Source: Blasia pusilla (Eukaryota > Marchantiophyta > Marchantiopsida > Blasiales). Taken from it: 64,000 bases of DNA. The translations under genes and the position numbers were made by a program. The notes under the pieces are model-generated. The model did no database searches. It saw only the letters and a list, made by a program, of their open reading frames with translations, and was not told where the DNA came from. Below are positions 22,675-32,144 of this stretch, piece after piece; the stretch's first letter is position 1; each line of letters begins with the position of its first letter. Where the stretch lies: contig CM114271.1 in NCBI GenBank assembly GCA_050084515.1, positions 51,708,001 through 51,772,000 of the forward strand, in the 5' to 3' direction.

Positions 22675-23560
22675 CATTGGGCTCCACCAACCGTTGAATC
22701 TGGTCATCCCAAACCAAGCCAGGAACGGCCTCCTTGTATGCATAGGAAGCGGAAAAACTCACAAACGTGGGCAAGGCTACCCGCGGCCTGCCAACCTTGT
22801 TGACCACAGTCCACGGTGGTCGATCATCGTGCCTCATTGCCTGTGATCGATGACCTGGATCCAAAATGAATCCACTAAAATGGGAGGGGCACTCCACTCT
22901 CGCATACGCCCTCCGTAATACCGCATGGGGCACCAAGTTGGTCCACCAAAGATGCAGGCGATGGGCTCTAGAACCTACACTCGCCGCATCCAAGAACACT
23001 GTTGGGCTAATCAAGGCACGCACCTAATGAGCACTCGTCACCACCCGTGACCTGGAGTCTCCTAAGATCGGCACATTCTCTTGAATGTAGGCTGGAGAAC
23101 AAGATTGGTGCTCCTGTAACTGCCGTAAGACCCTCAACATCTCCCAAAAAAACCTGGACCGAGTGTCAGCCAACCCGTTGCCTCGTCTAGCACTCGATTG
23201 GCCTTGACATGGCCAACCGGCAATGACCAAATCAATGGTCCCTACTCGCTCTAAGTCCTACGCCCCCAACAACGAAATATCCCTTGGTAGGGAACTCTGA
23301 TATCCCTATACCGCGGACGTAGACAATAAGTCGGAAAAACGTAGGCATAATTGCGCAACATATCGTAGTGAGACGCGCCACACAACATCATCACTCTCCA
23401 CATATAGGTATTGATGCACTCGCACTCATGCCTGCAAAACAACAGCTAGCCCGGTGCTAATCCCTCCAAAGAGATCTAACACTCGAATACCCTCCTCCGG
23501 AATACACCACAAAATGGGTGTGGTATCGAAGGGTGTCATCGTAGCACTCCCCGCTACCTC
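22490..23560 (-). pseudogene. C5-DNA methyltransferase, DNMT3-like, inside the gypsy pol (copy A)
   Basis: Cytosine-5 DNA methyltransferases transfer a methyl group from S-adenosylmethionine to cytosine. In sense order I see motif I, RVLDLFGGISTGLAVVLQA (about 23485-23429); motif IV, DLVIAGWPCQGQS, with the catalytic Cys codon at 23209-23207; a DTRSRFFWEMLRVL helix; motif VI, IQENVP (Glu codon near 23080); motif VIII, SRAHRLHLWWTN (about 22970-22935); and motif X, RVMGFP with RRHVLDRAMDLNCLT (about 22610-22515). The order I to X is canonical, and GISTGL, RxxFFWE, AHR..WxN and MGFP most resemble DNMT3. Breaks: a frameshift right after motif I, TAG stops before motif IV, one after motif VI (23021-23023), and a (CT)n expansion just before motif X. 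It lies between protease and RT of the same element and on the same strand. Confidence 0.88.
22613..22672. repeat. (CT)n/(GA)n microsatellite in the methyltransferase
   Basis: About 58 bp of nearly pure CT dinucleotide. In sense it is (GA)n, reading Arg-Glu repeats immediately upstream of motif X. Copy D has only a short GAGCGAGAGAGCGAGCG there (about 36410-36426), so the tract expanded inside coding sequence in copy A. Confidence 0.9.
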
Positions 23561-23869
23561 GTATTCCTCAAACCCGTCACGCTCTGGTGCAAACGCCTCG
23601 CTCCATGCGGTTTGCATATGCTCATCTACGAATCGTTGAAGCTCCTCAGTTGAGCCCCACAACGGTACCTCTCCTCCACAGAATGATGCGGCTACCATAA
23701 CACTCCTCTCCATAGAAATGTCAGGAACAGGAGTATCCTCTGCATGGACATATCCCTCAATCAAATCACTAGGCCAAGTGATGGCACTGCTAAATGTTGC
23801 TAAGGTCGCCACCTCTCCTGGCCGTCGCTCGATCACTGTACTTGTGAATCGAACGGGTAATGAGCTAGG

Positions 23870-24330
23870 GCGCCCATCATCTCACTGCCATCCTGGTCTG
23901 TAGGACGTTGACTCCTCCCAATAATCCAGGGAAAACCCCATCGGATATAACACTGCTCCATCAACCAAGACATCGTAGGACTCAGCATCAGTCACTATTG
24001 CCTTGGCTCGCACCACGGACTCATCTGTAGGATGTCCCAGGCGAATCCTCACCACGACCTCCTGTTGGGTGATAAACTGTGTGGTACTCGCTCCACCCAA
24101 GGATGTCTATATCCGGAATGGACAACGCTCCACATCGACTCTCGTCAAGCCCAATCCTATGAATGACGCTTTCCTCAACATCAGGGATTGCGCTCTTGAA
24201 TCCAACAAGACGCGTTGCGGACTAAAAGCTCTACCTCCAGGACTCACCAATTGGAAGACCTCTCCTCGGTTATCCAACAACACAACACCAGGAGAAGCCA
24301 TGACACACTCCATCATGGGTCTAGCGGGCA
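23870..24330 (-). pseudogene. Retroviral-type aspartic protease of copy A
   Basis: In sense, a frame with RVLLDSRAQSLMLRKASF (about 24215-24160) fits the retropepsin active-site loop, where D-S/T-G-A is expected; here the Gly is Arg, so catalysis would be lost. Downstream come RIRLGHPTDESVVRAKAIV and ESYDVLVDGAVLYPMGFSLDYW, resembling the flap-to-C-terminal half. A stop near 24107 separates the two parts. Copy D has the matching LLDLG-Q stretch. The protease would cleave the gag-pol polyprotein. The following stretch (23836-23560, GEVPLWGSTEELQRF...) leads directly into methyltransferase motif I. Confidence 0.6.
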
Positions 24331-24422
24331 TCTCCGCCATCCTTCCACACGCAGCCCGCCATGAATCTGACGTGGACGGCTGAGTATCCGCTCCAAGGGC
24401 AAGTCCATCACCTCCTCCGCAA

Positions 24423-24725
24423 TCACCTCTGACGTGATGCAGGAAATCTAACTCCGCGCTCACATAGTGAAGCGCCTAGCCAAAAAGCCCCGATGAGCGT
24501 ACCCCCCAGCGTCATAACATCGGAAGCAGAAAATAAAGGAGTGCGATGCAAAACGGTGGCCGCCCCCAACAACGTGCTCGACACATGCCCCTCTTGAGCA
24601 TCAATAATATGAGTTGTCGCACTCGCTTCTCCCATCGCCCTCCGTGCCTGCACACCAATAACATCACCACCTCTCCAGGAACTTTGATGAGGACCCATCG
24701 ATGGTGTCCTCATCGCTTTGAACAA
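24423..24725 (-). pseudogene. Gag-protease linker of copy A
   Basis: A conserved but unrecognised stretch between gag and protease. It begins MFKAMRTPSMG and includes MGEASATTHIIDAQEGHV, LLGAATVL, DVMTLGGTLIGAF and LCERGVRF. The same text, with changes, is found in copies C (30216-30450) and D (34456-34680), so it is part of the element's polyprotein. No function is assigned. Confidence 0.55.
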
Positions 24726-24938
24726 CGTGAAAGACTGAGGAAGCCTAGTCTGTTTTCTGGCTTCCCCTCCCTATGGATCCAACTCTACGGCTGCTCCACA
24801 CATCACAATTAAGGCCCCCTCCATCTGGGCAACCCCGCACATCCAACCAAGATCCTCCATATCTCTGGCTGCTCCACATGATGTCGATGCCACGGATCTG
24901 ACATCGGGTAACCTCAATGCCATAGCGGCAATCTGCTC

Positions 24939-26345
24939 CTATAGCTGCTGTATCTGAGCAGCCATCCCAACCTCACGTTTGGCGTCTCCCTCGACGCGTC
25001 TAGGTGGTGGTACTCTACCTCCTCCATGGGCAGCTCCACCACCCTGTCGGGAAACTCTAGCTCCTCGTCCCCCAACGGGACCACTTGGTGCATGATCTCT
25101 AGCCCACTCGGACCGGCTACTCGCTCTAGTGCCCTCTCTGGCCCTTGGTCCGGACATAACTCAGGATGTAAATTGAAACACTTGGCACGTGTATGACCAT
25201 ACCTCTGACAATAGTCACACTGATAACCTCCTCATGCAGTACCATCTCCTCCTCCATGTTGAGGCACACGTCCATGATCCTGACGAGTGCAATCGCGTTG
25301 ATGATGGGCTCCACCACATGACCAACAAGTAATAGTAGGCGGTTGCTGTTGAGCCGCATGTGAAGGCGTAGGTCTCTGTGGCACGGCCTCCCGGTATCCT
25401 CCCTGAGCTAGTGGTGCCACAATTGACCTATCTTGGAGTCCACGTTGCTACACAAGTGGTGCAGCGAATCGTGATTGCTTTCGCCCAGAATCCATGGTGG
25501 CTACGCTCTCCTCCGCCATGTTGCGCTCAATGTTCTCGACGGTCCTAAAAAAATCTTTCAACGTAGGGGAGGTGTTCATAAGAAGCACCCCTTCCCGCAC
25601 CCATGTCCGTAGGGTCCGGTCCAGCATCGCGTACCATGACTAGATAGCCTGAGCCTCTATCACCCCCTGAGTGACGTTGATCAATCGGCGCAAGCGAGTG
25701 TAAGCCTCACGCAAACTCACTTGGGCGTCTCTGGAAGTCGTGGATGCTCCGCAACTTCTCCGTCCGTACCCCTTGGTAGCTTGCCCTAAACTCAGCAAAG
25801 AACTCAACCACATGGTTGAACTTGGAACGAACCCGACTAGACGGTGCAACTGCTCCAGTGCGAATGACCCGTCCTAAAACGTCACTAGTGGAAGAGGAAG
25901 TAGCCTCTCCAAACTCCTCCTCCTCATCTGGGAACGGCTCCGTCCATGACACATAATGTGGATCATAGTATAGCCTCAAAGCCTCGATCTCACGTGCATA
26001 TCTCTGAGAGAACTCATGATAATCGTTCATGGGCGCCCCCTCTAAATGCTGGAACATACTGTTCCATGCTGTAAACGAGTTGAACTCTCTAGAGTTCCTG
26101 GCCCGTTGGGAGTCGCACCAACTCGTAAACTCTATTATGAAATCGTGCAACTCAATCGTGCCTACTGCACCTGAAAATCTACGCGGTCCTCTACCCCGGT
26201 CGTCCATCTGGTACGCCCAACTCGTAGGACCACTCACAATGTGTGGGGATGTGCTCACAAACTCCTCTACACCCTCCCGCTCGTTTGACGATGACACAGA
26301 AGGAGGTTGAGGTGGTCTCTCACGTGGAGACTCTCGGAACCTCAC
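24939..26345 (-). pseudogene. Gag of copy A with two zinc knuckles
   Basis: The first frame (26345-25707, 212 codons) carries a retrotransposon gag-like region: MDDRGRGPRRFSGAVGTIELHDFIIEFTSWCD, FTAWNSMFQHLEGAPMNDYHEFSQRYAREIEALRLYY and KLRSIHDFQRRPSE. A frameshift near 25740 moves it to the frame with LREAYTRLRRLINVTQG. Further on are a CWSCGGAHHQRDC knuckle (about 25310, one residue short of the canonical spacing) and a canonical CX2CX4HX4C knuckle CDYCQRYGHTRAKC (about 25220-25175). Stops lie between these parts. Gag would form the particle and bind RNA. Confidence 0.75.
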
Positions 26346-27890
26346 CCCACTCCGTGTAAAATCTCTAGAGCTACTCTCGGGTTCACCACCTCGCCTCTCA
26401 AAGTCCCGAATGGACGCCGTGATGACCCTCGTGCCCCTCTCACCCGATCACTCTCAACCTCACGAGTAATCCCTCAATCACTCATCACAAACATGTTGCA
26501 CTCGATCTACACTCTCCCTCCCCGAGACATGTAACGTGCAGCAACATGCAGCGTGGTGCGGCAAATCGACTAGGTTATCATCTCATCGACAATCTACCCT
26601 CAACTCCGGACATCCCTCATAGGTCTATGTCCCCTAAACTACATACATGAATGATGCTCTCAACATCCACACAACCCACTATCCCCAAATAAAATACCCA
26701 AATCCTAGAATCCCTCACATGTGCAAGGTAAAGGATTAGAATGGGTAACCTGAACACATGTCAATGTCGCTCCTCAACAACTGCAAATCTCGACCCCAAC
26801 TTGGTCATGAAGACAACTCCTCCAATCAGCAAATCGTACTCCTCTCGTACTGACGCTGCTCAACCTCCTCGATGTGCAGTGCAAGTCGAGCGGTCCGATG
26901 CGGTACTGGCGACATGGAACGGCTACAAACAGCACGACACTCGAGAATGGGGTGCAGCACTTGGCGGCATACCCTTGTCAGTAAGCAATTCACACGCTCT
27001 GCTCCTTAGTGAAGGAGAGGTTCCACGATCGAGACGGTGCGGTGCGGCCACGAGTAGCATGACAAAGAATCGGCGGCGCGTTGCGGCTACGGGCGTCACG
27101 GCACGGTACTCGATCGTCGTCGAGCGGCTACCAATCACAACATAGCAACATGAAATCAAAACTCAAACACCATAATTGGAGGTCATCTGCCATCACTGGT
27201 TGATGATGAAACAAAGATGAAGGTGGCAACCAAAAAAAAGTACGTGATGGCGACGCAAGTCAGAGAATCAACAAATGTTGTGGAAGACCCTCCACTCCGT
27301 AATGGCGGCAATGGCAACCAAAGGGTGAACAACGGACGGTGGACCGTTGACGGTGACGGTTGATCGTTGACAATGACGGCCAACCGGTGACGTTTGACCA
27401 TTGACATGACGGTTGATCATCAACGGCGGACCGTTGACAGCGACGACCACCGTTGGCGTGGCGGCTGGTTTAGGGTTTGAACAATTTAACCCTAAAAATA
27501 TCCTTGCAATGGCAATTTTGCAAGATTAATCATAACTTTTTCTGGAAACTCCAAATTATGCACTATTTATTGCACAGCATGCACATCTTTACGATCTACA
27601 ACTACATCAAAAAATATTTAGAATCGGGCATTCCAGTAAAAATTCACGGGGACTGTCGTAAAGCTCAATGTCTCTTTCTCCTACACAAAATTTGGAAGCG
27701 CTTCTGCGGTGATTTCTCCCAACGAAAATGTAAAACCTGTAAAAATACAAATCAACAAGCTACATGGTGCTCCCAAGAGCACCGGCATGGGGAAACCCGC
27801 CCCCATAATCAATCCCTCTCAAAATTTGGATAGCGCTTCCGTGCGCCACTCTTCCACATGAAAAATCGGCAAATGCAAAGAACAATCAAA
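26346..27890 (-). other. Long 5' leader of copy A
   Basis: About 1.5 kb between the LTR and the gag ATG, with no coding capacity I recognise. Element C has the same leader (32145-33816) in the same order, with shared blocks such as CATCTCATCGACAA, CATGAAGACAACTCCTCCAA and GCACGACACTCG. No clear tRNA primer-binding site was found. Five TTGAC motifs cluster at 27347-27438. Confidence 0.5.
27347..27438 (+). promoter_or_regulatory. Cluster of five TTGAC (W-box core) motifs in the leader
   Basis: TTGAC occurs at 27347, 27367, 27394 (as TTGACC, a full W-box), 27401 and 27434. The surrounding sequence is an imperfect repeat of GTTGACnnTGACGG. W-boxes are the binding site of plant WRKY factors. Function is inference; the cluster may only reflect the tandem repeat. 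Confidence 0.35.
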
Positions 27891-28529
27891 GCACCCCTTG
27901 CTCCAGTGAGCACTCCCATGAGCCGTTGAATGGGAACACGGTCCCCAATCTGCAAAAACAGCGAGTGACCAACGAGATCCCCCATGAAGCTCTCTCACTC
28001 TCTCATTCTCTCTTTGTAAACTAAGATCCAATCTCTCTATACACCATCTCACGTCACAACTCTCAAAAGTGTGCACTCTTTCTCATGTTAAACCAAACCC
28101 ACTCTCCTAATGAGAGGCTTGGGTTACACTCACAAGGCAAGGGACCATAACTCCGCCGCCTTATGCCAAGAGGTTCAACAAAGAGATAATGAGCTCTCAA
28201 GCTCTCTCTCTTGGAGGTATATCCCCTTCCCTCTCCCAAGCCCTCTCAACGGTAACCTTTGCTTGCAGGTCATCTCCTTGGCTCTTGACCTGCTGTAGCG
28301 GGTCAAGGGCCACTTCCCAAAGTGGAAAGTCAACTATCCCCAATATGGAAACTTACCCAAAATAGTAAGTTTCTCTATATGGCTCCAAATGAACCGAAAC
28401 GAAGGGGAAACATGCTCTCTCAGGTTTCACGGGGCCTCAACAGTTCATCCTCAACCTCCTGGGCCTATCCTCCACTACTCGTGCAGACGCTCTGCTAGAT
28501 CCCATCAATCTATGCTAACGGTCGTGATA
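27891..28529 (-). repeat. 5' LTR of copy A
   Basis: In sense it starts TATCACGACCG at 28529, immediately next to ACCAT and element C integrase. It matches the 3' LTR body along GAGGTTGAGGATGA-CTGTTGAGG, GAGAAACTTACTATTT, GGTCAAGGGCCAAGGAG-like and AACCCAAGCCTCTCATTAGGAGAGTGGG. It departs from the 3' LTR after GATTGGATCTT (about 28020), so the inner end at 27891 is only inferred from LTR length. Confidence 0.55.
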
Positions 28530-28534
28530 ACCAT

Positions 28535-28864
28535 GACCAACACGTACTTGTGATGACGCCCCGTCAATGGAAAAGATCACGTGAAGTCTAAACTCCACCG
28601 ATAATCTAAACCCATAATTGACAAAGGATGTAACTGCCGAGTGGGAGCATTGAAGAATGCTCGCACTTGGTCACATACCATACATATGGCCACAAACTGG
28701 TGTACCCTAGTATGCATGTCGCGCCACCAATAGTGAACCTCGAATAAGCTGTAAGTACGCTTTACTCCAAAATTCCCCAACTCCTTATCGACATGTCCCA
28801 CTACACGTGCTTGATGGGAAGGATGAGGTACCACTCGTATCCTACCATCTCCCCCTACCCGCAA
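28535..28864 (-). pseudogene. Integrase N-terminal half in element C
   Basis: Sense frame with the zinc-binding region GHVDKELGNFGVKRTYSLF, YWWRDM and AICMVCDQVRAFFNAP, then LHPLSIMGLDYRWSLDF with the first catalytic Asp. A stop follows, then ...KYVLVMV up to the junction with copy A. One expected His of the zinc site is Asn here (ELGNFG versus ELGHFG in A). Its continuation is half-element B at 18173. Confidence 0.7.
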
Positions 28865-29239
28865 AATATGAGTCCCCTCCTACCTGAACCTTCTGGCTCT
28901 CTATAGGATCCAATCCCGCTCCCTAGCACTCACTGTGCTTGCTATGACGCCAGTACGCAAGAACTCCACAGCCTCCATATTGTCATGGATATCATCACCA
29001 CCTATCACCTCCTCACTAACCTCCGGATCCAAAGATTCATCATCCAACCCCACCACCTACGATTGACCTGCCTTAGTCAACCAACAAAGATAGGCAGATG
29101 CATGCCAACCGGGCACCATCTCCTTATCACTCTCCCTTTGCCATCGAGCTTATGTATCGTCTCTCTGACTCGGACATGGGTTACGACTCAACCCATCCGC
29201 TTCCTAGTTCAGCCTACCTAGTTTGTGAACCACCTCGAA

Positions 29240-30245
29240 CTCATACTCCTGTAGTAATAGAGCCTACCTGGCAAGCTTACCTGTAAGCTTGTCGGACTCC
29301 ATCAACCACCTCAAGGGATGATAATCAGTGATAAGTGTGAAAGGATTTCCGAATAGATAGCACCTAAAATGTGCCACGGCCCACACAACAGCCAAGCACT
29401 CTCCCTCCTAGGAGCGATTCTTCACCTCTGCAATGTTATTTGATCGGCTTGCGTAAGCTATAACAAACTTCCTCTCATCGTCATCCGTCTGAGTAAGCAC
29501 TGCTCATAGACCCAATATGCTCCAATCCGTATGTAACTAGAATGGATGACCCCTAATCGATCTATTTAAAATAGGTGAAGACGTCAACCTATCCTTGAGC
29601 TCCTGAAATGCTCGCTCATGATCATCTCCCTACAACCAAACCTGATCAAGTCTCATCAGCAAGGTGAAATAATTTGCGATCGCATTAAAACCCTTGACAG
29701 ACCGTCAATAGAAGTTTGCCAGTCCCAGAAACGCTCGGACTCGACTCATATCCGTAGGGCGTGGAATCTGCGTAATAGCCTCCACCTTGGTCTGCTGAAC
29801 TCCTAACCTAATCGAGCATATGATATGTCCCAAGTACTCAGTCTGCTCTTGAAAGAATCTGCACTTGCTTGGATGTAACTTCACTCCACATAACTGCAAT
29901 CTCCGAAACACCTCCTCCAAGTGTCACTCATGCTCCTCAACCGTGGCACTGAATACAAGAATATCATCTATGTAACACCATACAAAATCCAAGCCAGTCA
30001 TAATCCTATCTATCACTCTCTAAAACTCCGCAGGCACGTTCTTCAACCCAACTAGTAAGAATCGCCATTGATACAAGCAATCTCTCCCAAACCGATTGAT
30101 CCCCCAAAATGTTATCTTCTCCCTATCCTCCAACTTGATAGGAAGTTGATGATAGCCAACACGGAGATCTAAGGTACTAAAGATCTTTGCATGCCCTACG
30201 GCATCAAAGATCTCCTCAGGAGTAGGCAGATGCATACTCCCCACA
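29240..30245 (-). pseudogene. RT (partial) and RNase H in element C
   Basis: Sense: 30244-30020 reads PTPEEIFDAVGHAKIFSTLDLRVGYHQLPIKLEDREKITFWGI and QWRFLLVGLKNVPAEF, the gypsy RT palm. The active-site region near 29960 still reads a Y-x-D-D-like codon set, and 29920-29705 reads MEEVFRRLQLCGVKLHPSKCRFF and YLGHIICS. RNase H follows to about 29240 with several stops; its ITD-x-HPLR retains the Asp changed in copy A. The RT fingers are absent because of the internal deletion. Confidence 0.65.
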
Positions 30246-30613
30246 CAACAATGGCCGCCCCCAACAACATGCTCGACACATGCTCCTCTTGAGCATCAGA
30301 AATAGGAGTCGTCGCACTTGCTTCTCCCATTCCCTCCGTGCCTGCACACCAACAACATCACCAACTCTTTGAGAACTCAGATCATGACCCATCGATGGGG
30401 TTCTCATTGCCTTGGACAACGTGAAGGACTGAGGAATCCTGGTTTGTTTCCTGGCTTCCCCTCGCTGTGGATCCAACTCTACGGATGCTTCACGCGTGAC
30501 AACTGCGGCGGCCTCCATCTGAGCAACCCCCCACATCCAACCAGGATCCTCCATATCTCTAGAGGCTCCATAAGACATCGATGCCACGGATCCGGCATCG
30601 GGTAATCTTAATG

Positions 30614-32144
30614 TCATAGCGACAATCTACTGTTGTAGCTACTGGATATGAGCAGCCATCCCAGCCTCACGCCCGGCATCTCCCTCAATGTGTCTTGGTG
30701 GTAGTACTCTACCTCCTCCACATGAAACTCCACCACCCCTCGAGCAAATCCAACTCCTCGTCCTCCAATGAGACCACCTGGTGCACGACCTCTAGGCTCA
30801 CCCAGACCGGAAAATCGCTCTAATGCCCTCTCTAGCCCTCGATCAAAACATAACTCATGATGCAAGCTAAAATACTTGATGCATGTGTGATCGTACCTCC
30901 AAAAATAGTCACACTGATAACCTCCTAGTGCAGCACCATCTCCTCCCCCATGTTGAGGCACGCGTTCATAACCTTGACGAGTGCAATCGCGCATGATGAT
31001 GGGCTCCACCACATGACCAACAAGTAATCGTAGGCGGCTACTGCTGAGCCGCATATGAAGGCAATGTCTCTATGGCATGGCCTCCCGGTATCCTCCTTGA
31101 GCTCGTGGTGCCACAGACCTATCTTGAGATCCACGTTGCTACACTGGTGGTGCAGGAAATTGTGACTGCTCTCACCAAGAACTCATGGTGGCTACGGTCT
31201 TCTCCACCATGTTGCACTCAATGTTCTCGAAGGTCCTAAAAACATATCTCAATGTAGGGGAGGTGTTCATAAGAAGCATCCCCTCCCGCACACGTGTCCG
31301 CAGGGTCCGGTCCGGCATCGCGTACAATGACTAGATAGCATGGGCCTCTCTCACCCCTGAGCGACGTTAATCAACCGGTGCAAGCAGGTGTAGGCCTCAT
31401 ACAAACTCTCACCCGAGTGCCTCTGGAAGTCATGGATGCTCCGCAACTTCTCCGTCCGTACCCCCTGGTAGTTCGCCCTCCACTCAGCGAAGAACTTAAC
31501 CACGGGGTTGAACTTGGGACGAACTCGACTGGACGATGCAACTGCTCCAGTGCGAGTCATCCCTCCTACAACATCACTAGTGGAGGAACCCTCTCCTAAC
31601 TGTTCCTCCTCATCGGGAAACGGCTCAGTCCATGACACATAGTTTGGGTCATAGTAGAGTCTCCATACCTCAATCTCATGGGCATAACTCATGGTAACCG
31701 TCCATGGGCGCCCCCTCTAAATGCTGGAACATACCCTTCCATGCTGTAAAAGGATTGAACTCTCTAGAGTTCCTAGCCTGCTGTGAGTCACACCAACTCC
31801 TAAACTCCGTGATGAACTCGTGTAGCTCTATAGTGCCTATAGCACCCAACCTACGCGGTCCTCTATCCCGATCGTCCATCTCGTACGCCCAACTGGTAAG
31901 ACCACTCAATGTGTGTAGTGGATCACTAACACTCTTCTCTACACTCGCCCCTTGTCTAAAGATGACACATAAGAAGATCGAGGAGGTCTCTTAAGTGGAG
32001 ACCCTCGAAACCTTGCACAACTCCGGGTAAACCCTCTAGAGCTATTATCAGGTCCACCGCCTCATCTCTCAAAGTCCCGAAAGGGCACCATGATGACCCT
32101 CGTGCCTCTCTCACACGATCACTCTCAATCTCGTGAGTAATCAC
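30614..32144 (-). pseudogene. Gag of element C
   Basis: Matches the copy A gag over its length: LTSWAYEMDDRDRGPRRLGAIGTIELHEFITEF (31909-31800), FTAWKGMFQHLEGAPMDGYHE, YAHEIEVWRLYYDPNYVSWTEPFPDEEE (31690-31600), EKLRSIHDFQRH, and a knuckle region with QCDYFWRYDHTCIKYF (about 30910), where zinc ligands are changed. Frameshifts break it into at least four frames. Confidence 0.65.

Larger units (their letters stand above)
18174..28534 (-). mobile_element. Copy A: gypsy retrotransposon with DNA methyltransferase and PHD finger
   Basis: A 10.35-kb LTR element (18179-28529) in minus orientation. Sense order: 5' LTR (about 28529-27891), long leader, gag with two zinc knuckles, protease, C5-DNA methyltransferase, reverse transcriptase, RNase H, integrase, PHD finger, 3' LTR (18816-18178). 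ACCAT flanks both ends (18174-18178 and 28530-28534). On each outer side lies integrase coding sequence that would join in frame at Val-Met-Val, so A most likely inserted into an older relative (C plus B). The LTR termini read TATCACGACC and ...GGACGAC(A); if the family consensus is TGTC...GACA, the duplication is ACCA (4 bp) and otherwise ACCAT. The pol order with integrase after RNase H defines Ty3/gypsy. Several stops and frameshifts make this copy non-coding as it stands. Confidence 0.8.

Noticed and set aside
22490-23023. Arg-Glu-rich coiled-coil protein
   Set aside because: The Arg-Glu run comes from the (GA)n microsatellite within the methyltransferase remnant.
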